64,000 nucleotides of DNA from Bradyrhizobium cajani (GTDB taxonomy: Bacteria; Pseudomonadota; Alphaproteobacteria; Rhizobiales; Xanthobacteraceae). A program made the position numbers and the translations under genes. The notes under the pieces were generated by a model. It saw nothing but the letters and a program-made list of their open reading frames with translations. It was not told where the DNA came from and did not search any database. Positions 28,975-38,006 of the stretch are shown piece after piece; position 1 is the first letter of the stretch, and the number at the start of each line of letters is the position of its first letter. The stretch lies in the NCBI RefSeq assembly GCF_009759665.1, contig NZ_WQNE01000019.1, forward strand, positions 1-64,000, in the 5' to 3' direction.

Positions 28975-30255
28975 CTACTTCTTGCTGTAGCTGATGCGAT
29001 AGATCGCGCCGGCCCAATCGTCGGCGACGAGGATCGATCCGTCCTTGGCGTGGATGATGTCGTTGGGACGGCCGAGGTAACCCTGGTCACCCTCGATCCA
29101 GCCGGAGGCGAACACCTCCTGCTTGGGGTTCTTGCCGTCGGGTCCGACGATCACGCGCACGATGCGGCCGCCCTGGTACTTGTGGCGATTCCAGGAGCCG
29201 TGCTCGGCGATCAGGATGTTGTTCTTGTACTCGGCCGGGAATTGATCGCCGGTATAGAACTTCATGCCGAGCGGAGCGACATGGGCCCCCAAGTTCAGCA
29301 CCGGCGGCGTGAACTCGGAGCACTTGTGACCCATCGCGAACTTGTCATCGGGCAGATTGCCCTGGTGGCAATAGGGATAGCCGAAATGCTCGCCCATCTT
29401 GTTGATCATGTTCAGCTTGTCTGAGGGCAGATCATCGCTGATCCAGTCGCGGGCGTTCTCGGTGAACCAGAATTTGCCGGTGCGCGGATCGACGTCGCCG
29501 CCGACCGAGTTGCGAACGCCGAGCGCATAGATTTCGGCGTTGCCGGTCTTGGGATCGACGCGGCGGATCTGCGAGACGCTGGTCGGCGGGATGCCGACGT
29601 TGAAGGGCGGTCCGAACGGCAGGAAGAACCAGCCGTCCTTGTCGACTGCGATGTACTTCCAGCCATGCGCGGCGTAGGACGGCATGTCGTCATAGACGAC
29701 CTTGCCGTCACCGAGCTTGTCCAGATTGGCTTCGGCGTTGTCGTAGCGGATCAGCTTGTCGACGGCGATGACGTAGAGCGCGCCGTCCTTGAAGGCGAGA
29801 CCGGTGGGCATGTTGAGCCCCTTGAGCACGGTCTTGACCTCCTTCTTCCCGTTGTTGTCCTTGATGGCATAGACGTTGCCGAGACCGAACGAGCCGACGA
29901 ACAGCGTGCCCTTGTCACCCCAGGCCATCTGCCGCGCCGCCAGCACGCCGGAGGCGTAGACCTCGATCTTGAAGCCCGGCGGCAGCTTGATCTTCTTCAT
30001 CATCGCCGCGAGTTCGGCATCGGACGCACCGGTCGGCGGCCCCGATGGCGGTGCGAGGCCCTTCTGCGCCTCGGTCTCGTCGCCGAGGAACCAGTCATCC
30101 GGCGGGTGGGTCCAGAACTCCTTGGTGCCGGATTCGTATTTCTTCAACGCCCTGTTCTTGTCCTGCTGTTGCGCATTGCCAGCGCTGGTCCCCGCAAGAA
30201 GGGCAACCGCTGCAAGCGCCAGAGCTGATTGAAAGACCGATCGATGGAATTTCAT
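28975..30255 (-). CDS. Sorbosone dehydrogenase family (PQQ-type beta-propeller) protein
   Basis: A 426-residue periplasmic six-bladed beta-propeller related to L-sorbosone and soluble aldose dehydrogenases. A signal peptide ends at GNAQQQ. Family segments include LPPGFKIEVYASGVLAARQM, GVRNSVGGDVDP, TENARDWISDDLPSDKLN and EHGSWNRHKYQGGRIVRV, where cofactor-contacting histidine and arginine residues are expected. Probably oxidises a sugar or aldehyde; the real substrate, and whether PQQ is bound, are unknown. A c4-type cytochrome encoded downstream is a candidate electron acceptor. Confidence 0.88.
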   Translation of the reverse strand: MKFHRSVFQSALALAAVALLAGTSAGNAQQQDKNRALKKYESGTKEFWTHPPDDWFLGDETEAQKGLAPPSGPPTGASDAELAAMMKKIKLPPGFKIEVYASGVLAARQMAWGDKGTLFVGSFGLGNVYAIKDNNGKKEVKTVLKGLNMPTGLAFKDGALYVIAVDKLIRYDNAEANLDKLGDGKVVYDDMPSYAAHGWKYIAVDKDGWFFLPFGPPFNVGIPPTSVSQIRRVDPKTGNAEIYALGVRNSVGGDVDPRTGKFWFTENARDWISDDLPSDKLNMINKMGEHFGYPYCHQGNLPDDKFAMGHKCSEFTPPVLNLGAHVAPLGMKFYTGDQFPAEYKNNILIAEHGSWNRHKYQGGRIVRVIVGPDGKNPKQEVFASGWIEGDQGYLGRPNDIIHAKDGSILVADDWAGAIYRISYSKK

Positions 30256-30628
30256 CGCATCACTCCCCTAAGGCAGCCGTCAGGGCTGCACGTTATTTTG
30301 TTTTGCTAGTCGGGTAGGCGAAGTTCGGAGTCTGTCGAGAGATCAGACCAAAAAAGGTTAGCATATCTGCCAGCGGTGGGAAGCGCACCACGCGCACTGC
30401 GGTCGTGCGCGATTGAAAATGAGACTGGGCTTCACTGAAGGTGACGCGGCGACCTCGCTGCAACGCGGAATCAGGATGGCGCGCGGCTCATTTGCAGGCA
30501 ACGCAAACGTCGAGCCAACCAAAAATCGCGAAAACAACCCCATGCACAGTAGAACGGCTCAGGCCAGGCTGCGCGCGGTGACGCCGGACAGGCATTTGAC
30601 GCATCAGGCAAAACAGCAAACGCGGCGA
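30256..30628. other. Intergenic stretch, no gene supported
   Basis: About 370 bp between two minus-strand genes. A plus-strand open frame at 30413-30685 has no family resemblance, no clear ribosome site and overlaps the SDR 3' end, so it is not called. The promoter of the sorbosone-dehydrogenase gene is expected here. Confidence 0.5.
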
Positions 30629-31615
30629 TCACGAGGCGACGGGGTAGGGCCCGTCGTCAAACACCGTCTCGTGATAGCCTTTTGATCCGATTTCGCGCGC
30701 CAGCGCGCTGCGGAAATCCTGCCCCACATTGAGGCAGATCAAAACATGCGCGAAGTCGAATTTAGGCCGCCAGCCCAGTTCGCGCCGCGCGCGTTCGTTG
30801 ACATAGACGCGGTCGATCTCGGGGAAGAGGTGCCAACCGCGCGCCGCGTAGAGCCGTGCACAATCCGGATAGTGCTCGCGCACGACACTGGCGGCATCGC
30901 GCGCCAGCGCTGCGAGATGGCGCTGCTCGAACGGACTCGTGGCCGAGACGATGTAGCGCGTAAATCCGATCTTCGGCGCGCGCTCGACGGCGAGCAGATG
31001 GGCGCTCACCGCATCCGCGATATCCAGCCGGCGATAGAGCAACTCGTTGGCCTGCGCGTTGTCCAGCGTGTAGGCAGACCGCATCGCGGCATCGTCATCG
31101 TCTTCCGGAAAGAAGCGCGAGGTCCGCAAGATGACCACCGGCAGACCGCGCTCGCGAAAGAACAGCTCGCACAGATTTTCCGCCATCAGCTTCGTGGTGC
31201 CGTAGATGTTCTTCGGCACCGGCGGCAGGTCCTCGGTGACCCACACTGCGGCCCGTCCCGCCTCCGGCCGGAGCTGCGAGCCGAACGCGCTGGTGGTGCT
31301 GGTGAAGACGAAGCTCTTCACGCCGGCAGCAACCGCCGCCTCGAGCAGCCTGAGCGTGCCGGTGACATTGGTGTCGACGAAATCCTGCTTGCTGTGGGTT
31401 GCCACATGCGGCTTGTGCAGCGTCGCGGTGTGGATGACCGCGGTGACGCCATCCATCTGGCCCCGGACGAAGTCCGCATCGACGATCGAACCGACCGCGT
31501 CGGTAAAGGGCGAGGGCTTCAGATCGACCCCGCGCACGGAGGAACCGCGACCGCGGAGCGTCCGGACAACGGCTTCGCCGAGATGGCCGGCACTGCCGGT
31601 GACCAGAATTGTCAT
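30629..31615 (-). CDS. NAD-dependent epimerase/dehydratase family (extended SDR) protein
   Basis: A 328-residue extended short-chain dehydrogenase. It begins MTILVTGSAGHLGEAVVRTL with the GxxGxxG nucleotide-binding motif; the catalytic serine lies in FTSTTSAFG and the YxxxK pair in IYGTTKLMAE. It probably acts on a nucleotide sugar or related carbonyl compound, with unknown substrate. The start MTILVTG is taken over one 13 residues upstream, as SDRs begin just before the first strand. It lies downstream of tRNA-Gly. Confidence 0.9.
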   Translation of the reverse strand: MTILVTGSAGHLGEAVVRTLRGRGSSVRGVDLKPSPFTDAVGSIVDADFVRGQMDGVTAVIHTATLHKPHVATHSKQDFVDTNVTGTLRLLEAAVAAGVKSFVFTSTTSAFGSQLRPEAGRAAVWVTEDLPPVPKNIYGTTKLMAENLCELFFRERGLPVVILRTSRFFPEDDDDAAMRSAYTLDNAQANELLYRRLDIADAVSAHLLAVERAPKIGFTRYIVSATSPFEQRHLAALARDAASVVREHYPDCARLYAARGWHLFPEIDRVYVNERARRELGWRPKFDFAHVLICLNVGQDFRSALAREIGSKGYHETVFDDGPYPVAS

Positions 31616-31691
31616 GTCAGACCCGATGCAGCCGCCGGCGGCGTGGAGGACCACTTTCCGCGTCGGTCAGGCTGGATGCTCTGGGAAAAAT

Positions 31692-31766
<75 letters not shown>

Positions 31767-32041
31767 ATCCTGTGTCGGTCGCGTGACGCGCCGGCAACGG
31801 CTGTCGTATGCCAAAAGCGGGAGGGGAATGCAACAGCTACCGGCAGCATAGATTCGTTCTTCTGCCCCCATATGGACCTCGAATCCAACCGAATCAGCCG
31901 AAAACGGTCCGGAACCACCGAATCGGCGCCCATGGATTGAAATTCGGCCGTCCCGGCCCAATTTTAGGGGCCGACAGCGCAGCATATGAATTGGCGACGT
32001 GCTAAAGACCCGCCATTCCAGACATCAGACGAGGGAATCCC

Positions 32042-32965
32042 GTGACGATCATCGACCAGGGTAACGGAGCGGCGGGCCCGGCTGCGGCCGATCTGATCAA
32101 GGACACCACCACCCAGACCTTCGTGAAGGACGTCATCGAGGAATCGAAGCGCCAGCCGGTGCTGATCGACTTTTGGGCGGAGTGGTGCGGACCCTGCAAG
32201 CAGCTCACCCCGGTGCTCGAAAAGGCGGTCAAGGCCGCCAAGGGCAAAGTCAAGCTGGTCAAGATGAACATCGACCAGCATCCGGCGATCCCGGGCCAGA
32301 TGGGTATCCAGTCGATCCCGGCCGTGATCGCCTTCGTCAACGGCCAGCCGGCCGACGGCTTCATGGGCGCGGTGCCGGAAAGCCAGGTCAATGCCTTCAT
32401 CGAGCGGCTGACCAAGGGCGTCACCGCGCCGGGCGAGGTCAATATCGCCGAGATCCTCCAAGAGGCCGAGGCCGTGCTGGCGGAAGGCGACGCCGAGGCC
32501 GCGGCCCAGATCTACGCCGAGGTGCTTGCCCAGGATTCGACCAATATCGCCGCGCTTGCGGGCCTCGCGAAATGTCACGTCACCGTCGGCGCCATCGAGC
32601 CGGCCAAGCAGACGCTCGCCATGGTGCCGGAATCCAAGCGCAATGACGCTGCGGTGAAGGCGGTGCAGGCCGCGATCGACCTCGCCGAGCAGGCGGAACA
32701 GCTCGGCCCGGTGGCCGAGCTTGAACAGAAAGTCGCCGCAAACCCGCTCGATCATCAGGCACGGTCCGACCTCGCGACCGCGCTCAACGCGCAGGGCAAC
32801 CGGGCGGCCGCCACCGACCAGCTGCTCGAGATCGTCAAGCGTGACCGCAAGTGGAACGACGACGGCGCCCGCAAGCAGCTCGTGCAGTTCTTCGAGGCCT
32901 GGGGCGGCGCGGATGATGCAACCGTCGAGGGACGCAAGCGCCTGTCGACGATCCTGTTTTCATAG
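32042..32965 (+). CDS. Thioredoxin domain/TPR co-chaperone (YbbN/CnoX-like)
   Basis: A 307-residue cytoplasmic protein: thioredoxin fold (about 20-130) with an intact active site AEWCGPCKQL and cis-proline in QSIPAVIAFV, then a tetratricopeptide region (about 135-300). This is the YbbN/CnoX layout, a holdase that guards proteins from oxidation and passes them to chaperones. Unlike E. coli YbbN, both active-site cysteines are kept. Starts with GTG after GAGGGA. Upstream of the Lon-domain gene, as is usual in alphaproteobacteria. Confidence 0.92.
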   Translation: MTIIDQGNGAAGPAAADLIKDTTTQTFVKDVIEESKRQPVLIDFWAEWCGPCKQLTPVLEKAVKAAKGKVKLVKMNIDQHPAIPGQMGIQSIPAVIAFVNGQPADGFMGAVPESQVNAFIERLTKGVTAPGEVNIAEILQEAEAVLAEGDAEAAAQIYAEVLAQDSTNIAALAGLAKCHVTVGAIEPAKQTLAMVPESKRNDAAVKAVQAAIDLAEQAEQLGPVAELEQKVAANPLDHQARSDLATALNAQGNRAAATDQLLEIVKRDRKWNDDGARKQLVQFFEAWGGADDATVEGRKRLSTILFS

Positions 32966-32979
32966 GTGCGGAGAGTGGT

Positions 32980-33049
32980 GAGCATGATTTGGTCGGAAAA
33001 CCGCTTCACATGTTGCGCTGACGCGGTCCTTCGGATCCGGATCATGCTC
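32980..33049. repeat. GAGCATGATC-type dispersed element
   Basis: A 70-bp element bounded by GAGCATGAT and ATCATGCTC, with internal CGGAAAACCGCTTCACA and TTCGGATCCGGATCATGC. A longer relative, sharing GCGCTAACGCGGCCCTTCGG-like internal sequence, is at 41179-41330. It sits between the thioredoxin and Lon-domain genes. Confidence 0.8.
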
Positions 33050-33071
33050 TAGCGAGGTCAGCGGGGACCAG

Positions 33072-33749
33072 ATGCCGATCAACATCGAATATCGCGGACC
33101 CGCCGACCTGCCCGAGATCATCCCGGTGTTTCCGCTGCCGGGCGCGCTGCTGCTGCCGCGTGGCCAGATGCCGCTCAACATCTTCGAGCCGCGCTATCTC
33201 GCGATGGTCGACGACGCCTTCCGCGACGGCCACCGCCTGATCGGCATGATCCAGCCGGACGTCGCGCACTCGCCGAAGAATTCCGACAAGCCGGCATTGT
33301 TCCGCGTCGGCTGCGTCGGCCGCATCACTCAGCTCGCCGAATCCGGCGACGGCCGCTACATCCTCGAGCTCACCGGCGTCTCGCGCTTCAAGGTGGTCGC
33401 GGAGCTCGAGGTGCTCACGGCCTACCGGCAGTGCAAGGTGGACTTCTTCGCCTTCGTCGACGACTTCACGGCGCGCATGGGCGAGGACCAGGTCGATCGC
33501 GAAGCGCTGCTGGCGGTGCTGGCGGACTTCCTGAAGGCCAACAATCTCAAGGTCGACTGGGAGGGCGTCGAGAGCGCCCCCAACGAAGCGCTGGTCAACG
33601 CGCTGGCGATGATGTCGCCCTATGGCCCGGCGGAGAAGCAGGCCATGCTGGAAGCGCCCGACCTGAAGACCCGCGCCGAGATCCTGATCGCGGTCACCGA
33701 GATGGATCTCGCCAAGAAGCGCACCAGCGGCGATCCGCCGCTGCAGTGA
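33072..33749 (+). CDS. Lon N-terminal (LON substrate-binding) domain protein
   Basis: A 225-residue protein consisting only of the LON substrate-binding domain: IIPVFPLPGALLLPRGQMPLNIFEPRY, IGMIQ and a C-terminal helical part ending in KTRAEILIAVTEMDLAKK. The ATPase and protease domains of Lon are absent, as is normal for this stand-alone family. Role unknown; perhaps substrate recruitment. Follows the thioredoxin-like gene on the same strand. Confidence 0.92.
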   Translation: MPINIEYRGPADLPEIIPVFPLPGALLLPRGQMPLNIFEPRYLAMVDDAFRDGHRLIGMIQPDVAHSPKNSDKPALFRVGCVGRITQLAESGDGRYILELTGVSRFKVVAELEVLTAYRQCKVDFFAFVDDFTARMGEDQVDREALLAVLADFLKANNLKVDWEGVESAPNEALVNALAMMSPYGPAEKQAMLEAPDLKTRAEILIAVTEMDLAKKRTSGDPPLQ

Positions 33750-33761
33750 CGGCCTCAATGC

Positions 33762-36263
33762 TCACGCAGCGCGGACGGCTGCGCCGGCACCTCGCCGCAG
33801 CATTCTGCCGATGTCGGACGCTGGCATCGGCCGGCTGAAATAGTAGCCTTGGGTCTCGACGCATCCCTCTTCACGGAGAATGTCCAGCTGCTCCTTCGTT
33901 TCGACGCCTTCGGCGGTCGTCGTCTTGCCGAGGCTGACTGCGAAACGAACCACTGCTCGCGCGAGATGGCGCGCCTCAGCGCTCGCGCTGGACAGTTCGT
34001 TGACGAAACTGCGGTCGATCTTGATCTTGTCGAACGGGAATCTCTGCAGAAAGCTCAGCGATGAATAGCCGGTGCCGAAATCGTCCAGGGCTACTCGCAC
34101 ACCGAGCTCGCGCAGTTGGGCGAGGACTGCGAAAGCAGCCTCGCTGTCATGCATGATCACCGTCTCGGTGACCTCGAGCTCGAGCCTGTGCGGCGCAACT
34201 CCCGAGCTTGCGAGCGCGTCGGTAATGACCGGAACAAGCTCCTTGCTCCTGAATTGAGCGGGAGACAGGTTGATCGCGATCCTGACATGCGCAGGCCATT
34301 TGGCGGCTTCCTCGCAGGCGGTCCTCAGGACCCATTCTCCCAGCGGCACGATCAAGCCGGTCTCCTCCGCAAGCGGGATGAATTCGCTCGGCATGACCAG
34401 CCCTCGCTGCGGGTGATGCCAGCGTAGCAGGGCCTCGAAGCCGCTGGTCTTGCCGGTCGCGGTGCTGACGAACGGCTGGTAGTGGAGCTCGAATTGACGG
34501 CCGGCAAGCGCGTCCCGCATGTCGCGCTCGAGGTTCCGCCGCGCATGCATGAGCTCGTCGAGCTCCGGCTCGAAGAAACGGAACGCACCACGTCCACCAC
34601 CCTTGGCCGAGTAGAGCGCGAGATCCGCGCTCTTCATGATCACGTCAGAATCGCTGCCATCACGCGGCGCGATGGCGATGCCGATGCTGGTGCCGACGCT
34701 GACCTGGTGATCACCGAGATCGAAGGGCTTGCAAAGCGCCTTTGTGATGTTCTCGGCAAGGGCGGCAGCCTCCACGGCCGGGTTGGTCACGTAATCGATC
34801 ACCGCGAACTCGTCGCCGCCCAGTCGAGCGATCAACGCGGTTTCCGTGGTGCATTCGCGCAGGCGGGCGGCGACGGCGCGCAGCAGGGAATCGCCGGCCG
34901 GATGTCCAAGCGTGTCGTTGACTTCCTTGAAGCGGTCGAGATCGAGCAGGAGCACGGCGAGATCGACGCCGCCGTTGCGCGTCACTGCAATGGCGTGCTC
35001 CATCCGCTCTCTGAGCAGCACGCGATTTGGCAGATCGGTCAGCGCATCGTGTTGCGCCATATGAGTGATCTTGGCCTCGGACCGGCGTTGCTCGGTCACA
35101 TCGAGATGCGTGGCCACCCAACCGCCACCGGCCATTGGCTGTCGCGTCACGCAGATCAACCGGCCGTCGGCAAACTCGTCGATCCTGCTCGAGACCGCAT
35201 CGAACGGCAGCGCGGCCAGTTTCGAGATGAATTGCTCCGCGGCGCCCTCGCTGGCGTCGCCCTTGAGAATTCCATTCACGATACGATGCCTGATGATGTC
35301 GGTGTGCAATGTCCCCGTCCTCAGCAGTTCCGGCGGCAGCCGGTAGAGTCGGGCATATCGCTCGTTGCAGACGACAAGCCGCTTCTCGGCATCAAACATG
35401 CAGAGGCCTTCGACCATGTGGTCGATCGCCGTGTCCAGCCGGAGCTTCTGTTCCTGCAATTCTCGTTGCGAACCTTCGAGCTGCTGCCGGGCAATCGAAA
35501 GCTGGCTGATGATCTCCTCGAATTTGCCGGTTCTGGTTGCCAGGCGGCGGTCGGCCAGTACGCCGATCAAACTCATCCCGAGCACGGATAGTGCTACGCC
35601 AGCGATGGCAAGAGCGAGGAAAGTCGGAGAAAGCGACAGGGTATCGGTGACACGCGTCGGATCCGGAACGATCTGCACCGCACCCATGGCCGTGAAGTGA
35701 TGCGACACGATAGCGAGCGTCAGCAGCACTGCCGCCGTCAGGGTGCCCCAGTTGTTCTGGTACCTGATCGCAACGGCCAAGGCGGCATAGCCGAGGCACA
35801 CGCCCAGAATGATCGAGACGAACACCAGGTCCAGTGACCAGGCGACGCGACCCGGCACCTCGAGCGCCCACATTCCGAGATAGTGCATGCTGGCAATGCC
35901 GCCACCGATGACGACACCGCCCGCCGCGGCGCGCCACCGGCCGGAATTGCCGACCGCAAGGCCGAAGCCGCCCGATGTCAGGAGCATTGCCGTGGCAAGC
36001 GAAAGCGCGGTCAACACGATGCCGTAGCCGGTGGTAACGCCGGGCTCGTAGGCGAGCATCGCGACGAAATGCGTCGCCCAGATCCCGTATCCGATGGCCG
36101 CGCCGGCAATCGCGATCCATATCAACCGCGTTCTTGCGCGCGCCGCGATCGCGCGATGGAAGATGCTGACCGCGACGATACTCGCCACGAAGCAGACCAA
36201 GCCAGCGAGCACGACGAGCCGCAAATCATGCTCGACGGTAAGGCAGGAGAAAACGCGGAACAT
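33762..36263 (-). CDS. MHYT-PAS-GGDEF-EAL cyclic-di-GMP protein
   Basis: An 833-residue inner-membrane regulator. MHYT sensor (about 10-235) with three conserved motifs ATHFVAM, SMHYLGM and SHHFTAMG, proposed to bind a metal and sense O2, CO or NO. Then a PAS-like region, a GGDEF domain with intact LARLGGDEFAV, and an EAL domain with FEALLRW, NLSPAQF, LEVTETV, DDFGTGYSS, KIDRSF and EGVET, all catalytic positions present. It could therefore make or break cyclic di-GMP. No RxxD inhibitory site precedes GGDEF. Start at MFRVFSCLTVEHDLRL, the usual MHYT beginning, rather than the ATG 21 nt upstream. Confidence 0.93.
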   Translation of the reverse strand: MFRVFSCLTVEHDLRLVVLAGLVCFVASIVAVSIFHRAIAARARTRLIWIAIAGAAIGYGIWATHFVAMLAYEPGVTTGYGIVLTALSLATAMLLTSGGFGLAVGNSGRWRAAAGGVVIGGGIASMHYLGMWALEVPGRVAWSLDLVFVSIILGVCLGYAALAVAIRYQNNWGTLTAAVLLTLAIVSHHFTAMGAVQIVPDPTRVTDTLSLSPTFLALAIAGVALSVLGMSLIGVLADRRLATRTGKFEEIISQLSIARQQLEGSQRELQEQKLRLDTAIDHMVEGLCMFDAEKRLVVCNERYARLYRLPPELLRTGTLHTDIIRHRIVNGILKGDASEGAAEQFISKLAALPFDAVSSRIDEFADGRLICVTRQPMAGGGWVATHLDVTEQRRSEAKITHMAQHDALTDLPNRVLLRERMEHAIAVTRNGGVDLAVLLLDLDRFKEVNDTLGHPAGDSLLRAVAARLRECTTETALIARLGGDEFAVIDYVTNPAVEAAALAENITKALCKPFDLGDHQVSVGTSIGIAIAPRDGSDSDVIMKSADLALYSAKGGGRGAFRFFEPELDELMHARRNLERDMRDALAGRQFELHYQPFVSTATGKTSGFEALLRWHHPQRGLVMPSEFIPLAEETGLIVPLGEWVLRTACEEAAKWPAHVRIAINLSPAQFRSKELVPVITDALASSGVAPHRLELEVTETVIMHDSEAAFAVLAQLRELGVRVALDDFGTGYSSLSFLQRFPFDKIKIDRSFVNELSSASAEARHLARAVVRFAVSLGKTTTAEGVETKEQLDILREEGCVETQGYYFSRPMPASDIGRMLRRGAGAAVRAA

Positions 36264-36464
36264 CCAGTATCGCTCCATCGTCAATGTTGTCGATGGTGAT
36301 CGGGCTAAACGTGCTTCGCGTTAATTTTGTGCAACGCCTGATTGCATGCTTATCGTCAGGTTAACGCTGCCCGTGCAACTTGAAGGTTTTCCGAGCGTCT
36401 CCGCACGACGATGGAGCGCTCGGTTGCAGAGCCAACCGAAGCGCTCAGGGACGGGCAACGAGGT

Positions 36465-37055
36465 CTAGAGATGATGACGGATGCGCTTGCGACCGGTGAA
36501 CATCGCGCCGATCAGGTTCTCGCGCTGGAGCATCCCCATCAGCACAACGCCGAGCACGTGCAGGACGACCAGCACGATGACGGCGTCCGAAGCGTAGGCG
36601 TGGGTGTCTTCGACCCACCAGACGCCGAAGAAGGTGGTTGTCACCGACATCGCTCCCGTGATCGCCGAGACGGCGAGCGAAGCCAGCAGCGCCACCAGCA
36701 TCAACGTGCCAGCCGGATTGAGCCCGATATAACGGCCGGTGATGCCGCGGCGCAGATTCCAGAGATATCCCGGCGCCACGCGCAGCCTGACGCCGATCAT
36801 GCGAAAGCGCGAATAGCGGCTTCCCAGGAAGCCCCAGACCAGGCGAAAGGCCAGAAGGCCGATGACCGCATAGCCGGCGATGCGATGAGGTCCGTCATAG
36901 ACCGTGGGCGTGAACCACGCCACCAGGACGCAAGCCGCTAGAATCCAGTGCCAGAGACGCAGCGGGAGATCCCAGACCGCGACCGTCCGCGAAACGGATC
37001 GATTCGCGGGGGTCCTGTCGGACGCCCCGCGCGGTTCCGGCACCGCTTCTGCCAT
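36465..37055 (-). CDS. Cytochrome b561-like (cytochrome b/b6 domain) protein
   Basis: A 196-residue, four-helix membrane cytochrome b. Candidate heme histidines are in LPLRLWHWILA, YDGPHRIAGY and VVLHVLGVV; WGFLGSRYSRF is a family signature. It likely passes electrons between the quinone pool and a periplasmic partner. The gene for a PepSY-domain protein lies just upstream (22 bp), forming a two-gene unit seen in many proteobacteria. Confidence 0.9.
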   Translation of the reverse strand: MAEAVPEPRGASDRTPANRSVSRTVAVWDLPLRLWHWILAACVLVAWFTPTVYDGPHRIAGYAVIGLLAFRLVWGFLGSRYSRFRMIGVRLRVAPGYLWNLRRGITGRYIGLNPAGTLMLVALLASLAVSAITGAMSVTTTFFGVWWVEDTHAYASDAVIVLVVLHVLGVVLMGMLQRENLIGAMFTGRKRIRHHL

Positions 37056-37077
37056 CAGGCCCGATTCGCCTTGCGAC

Positions 37078-37356
37078 TCACTTTGCGATCGTGTGCTTCA
37101 GGCTGAGATCTTCGGGGCTGTAGAACAGCTCGTAGAGCTTGCCTTCCTTGACGCCGTAGACCTCGTAGCACGAGCCTTCGATCTTGGAGCGCCGCACCTC
37201 GTAGCCGAGCGCCTTGGCCTTGGCTTCGGCTTCGCTGGCCGGCTTCCACGACGCCTTGTCGAGCTTGGTGCAGTCCTTGAAACCGTCGGCCATCGCCGCC
37301 GAGCCCGTACCAATCCCGATCGTCAGTGCAATGGCAACAACACGAATGACCTTCAC
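37078..37356 (-). CDS. PepSY-domain exported small protein
   Basis: A 92-residue periplasmic protein: signal peptide to AAMADGF, then one PepSY-like domain (KASEAEAKAKALGYEVRRSKIEGS-like strand-helix pattern, two cysteines at about residues 29 and 62). Often encoded beside cytochrome b561-type proteins, as here; exact role unknown. The gap from its start to the stop of the next minus-strand gene (37357-37559) holds nothing I recognise. Confidence 0.8.
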   Translation of the reverse strand: MKVIRVVAIALTIGIGTGSAAMADGFKDCTKLDKASWKPASEAEAKAKALGYEVRRSKIEGSCYEVYGVKEGKLYELFYSPEDLSLKHTIAK

Positions 37357-37559
37357 GAACGTCTCCTCCTCTGTCGTGTGCGCTGATGCTCAGCGCGAAG
37401 CGCAGCCGAAGGAAGCAAAGGAGGTGATGAAGTCAATCCGGTTCGGGGCGACCGGTCTTAGATTCATTCTAACGGAGGCCAAAAGATCAGCGCTCTCCGC
37501 ATGCAGCGCGCATTGGATACACTGCAGCCATACGCCTCAAGGGTCGAAAGACGCGGCCG

Positions 37560-37910
37560 CTAGTAGCCGGCAACCGCAAGCGCCACGACGGCGCCCAAGC
37601 CGACCCAGCCGAAATGGCGGCCGCGCGTCGCCCAGGCATTGGCGAGCGCGGCAAAGCCGAACACGATGGCGAGCGTGACGATGATCCAGTGCCGGGCGAG
37701 GCTCGACTGCATCCAGGGCGCAGCGAGCAGCAGCACGCCGCCGCCGATCCATGCCACCGTGCCGGCCTGCCACACCAGCCGGATCAGCATGCGCAACCGC
37801 GGCGGTTCGATCGTGGCGCGGGCGAACACCTTGGTCTCGCCGAGCATGCCGTGGATCAGCGCCAGCACGATCGCGGCGACGCCGGAACATTGCAGCAGGA
37901 GGTCGCGCAT
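37560..37910 (-). CDS. Small integral membrane protein, function unknown
   Basis: A 116-residue protein with four hydrophobic segments (about 8-22, 43-64, 74-92, 99-114) and few polar residues. No family is recognised with confidence. It is divergent from a TetR-type gene, and the gap holds two copies of ATACA-N4-TGTAT, so it is probably the target of that repressor; such targets are often involved in export or stress. Confidence 0.7.
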   Translation of the reverse strand: MRDLLLQCSGVAAIVLALIHGMLGETKVFARATIEPPRLRMLIRLVWQAGTVAWIGGGVLLLAAPWMQSSLARHWIIVTLAIVFGFAALANAWATRGRHFGWVGLGAVVALAVAGY

Positions 37911-37926
37911 GACGGAAACTCCCTAT

Positions 37927-37985
37927 CCATACAGTTATGTATGGTATGGACCCGCGCGCGGCCGTCTGTCAATACACTCGTGTAT
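37927..37985. promoter_or_regulatory. Two TetR-type operators, ATACA-N4-TGTAT
   Basis: Site 1 at 37927-37944 is CCATACA, GTTA, TGTATGG (perfect 7-bp arms). Site 2 at 37972-37985 is ATACAC, TC, GTGTAT (perfect 6-bp arms). Both contain ATACA-N4-TGTAT, centres 43 bp apart, between the divergent small membrane protein (start 37910) and TetR (start 38007) genes. Likely bound by the neighbouring regulator. Confidence 0.75.
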
Positions 37986-38006
37986 GGTCCGAACCCGGGA
38001 ACCGAC

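Noticed and set aside
30413..30685. 90-codon plus-strand frame in the gap before the SDR gene
   Set aside because: No family match, weak initiation context, and it overlaps the SDR 3' end in antisense.
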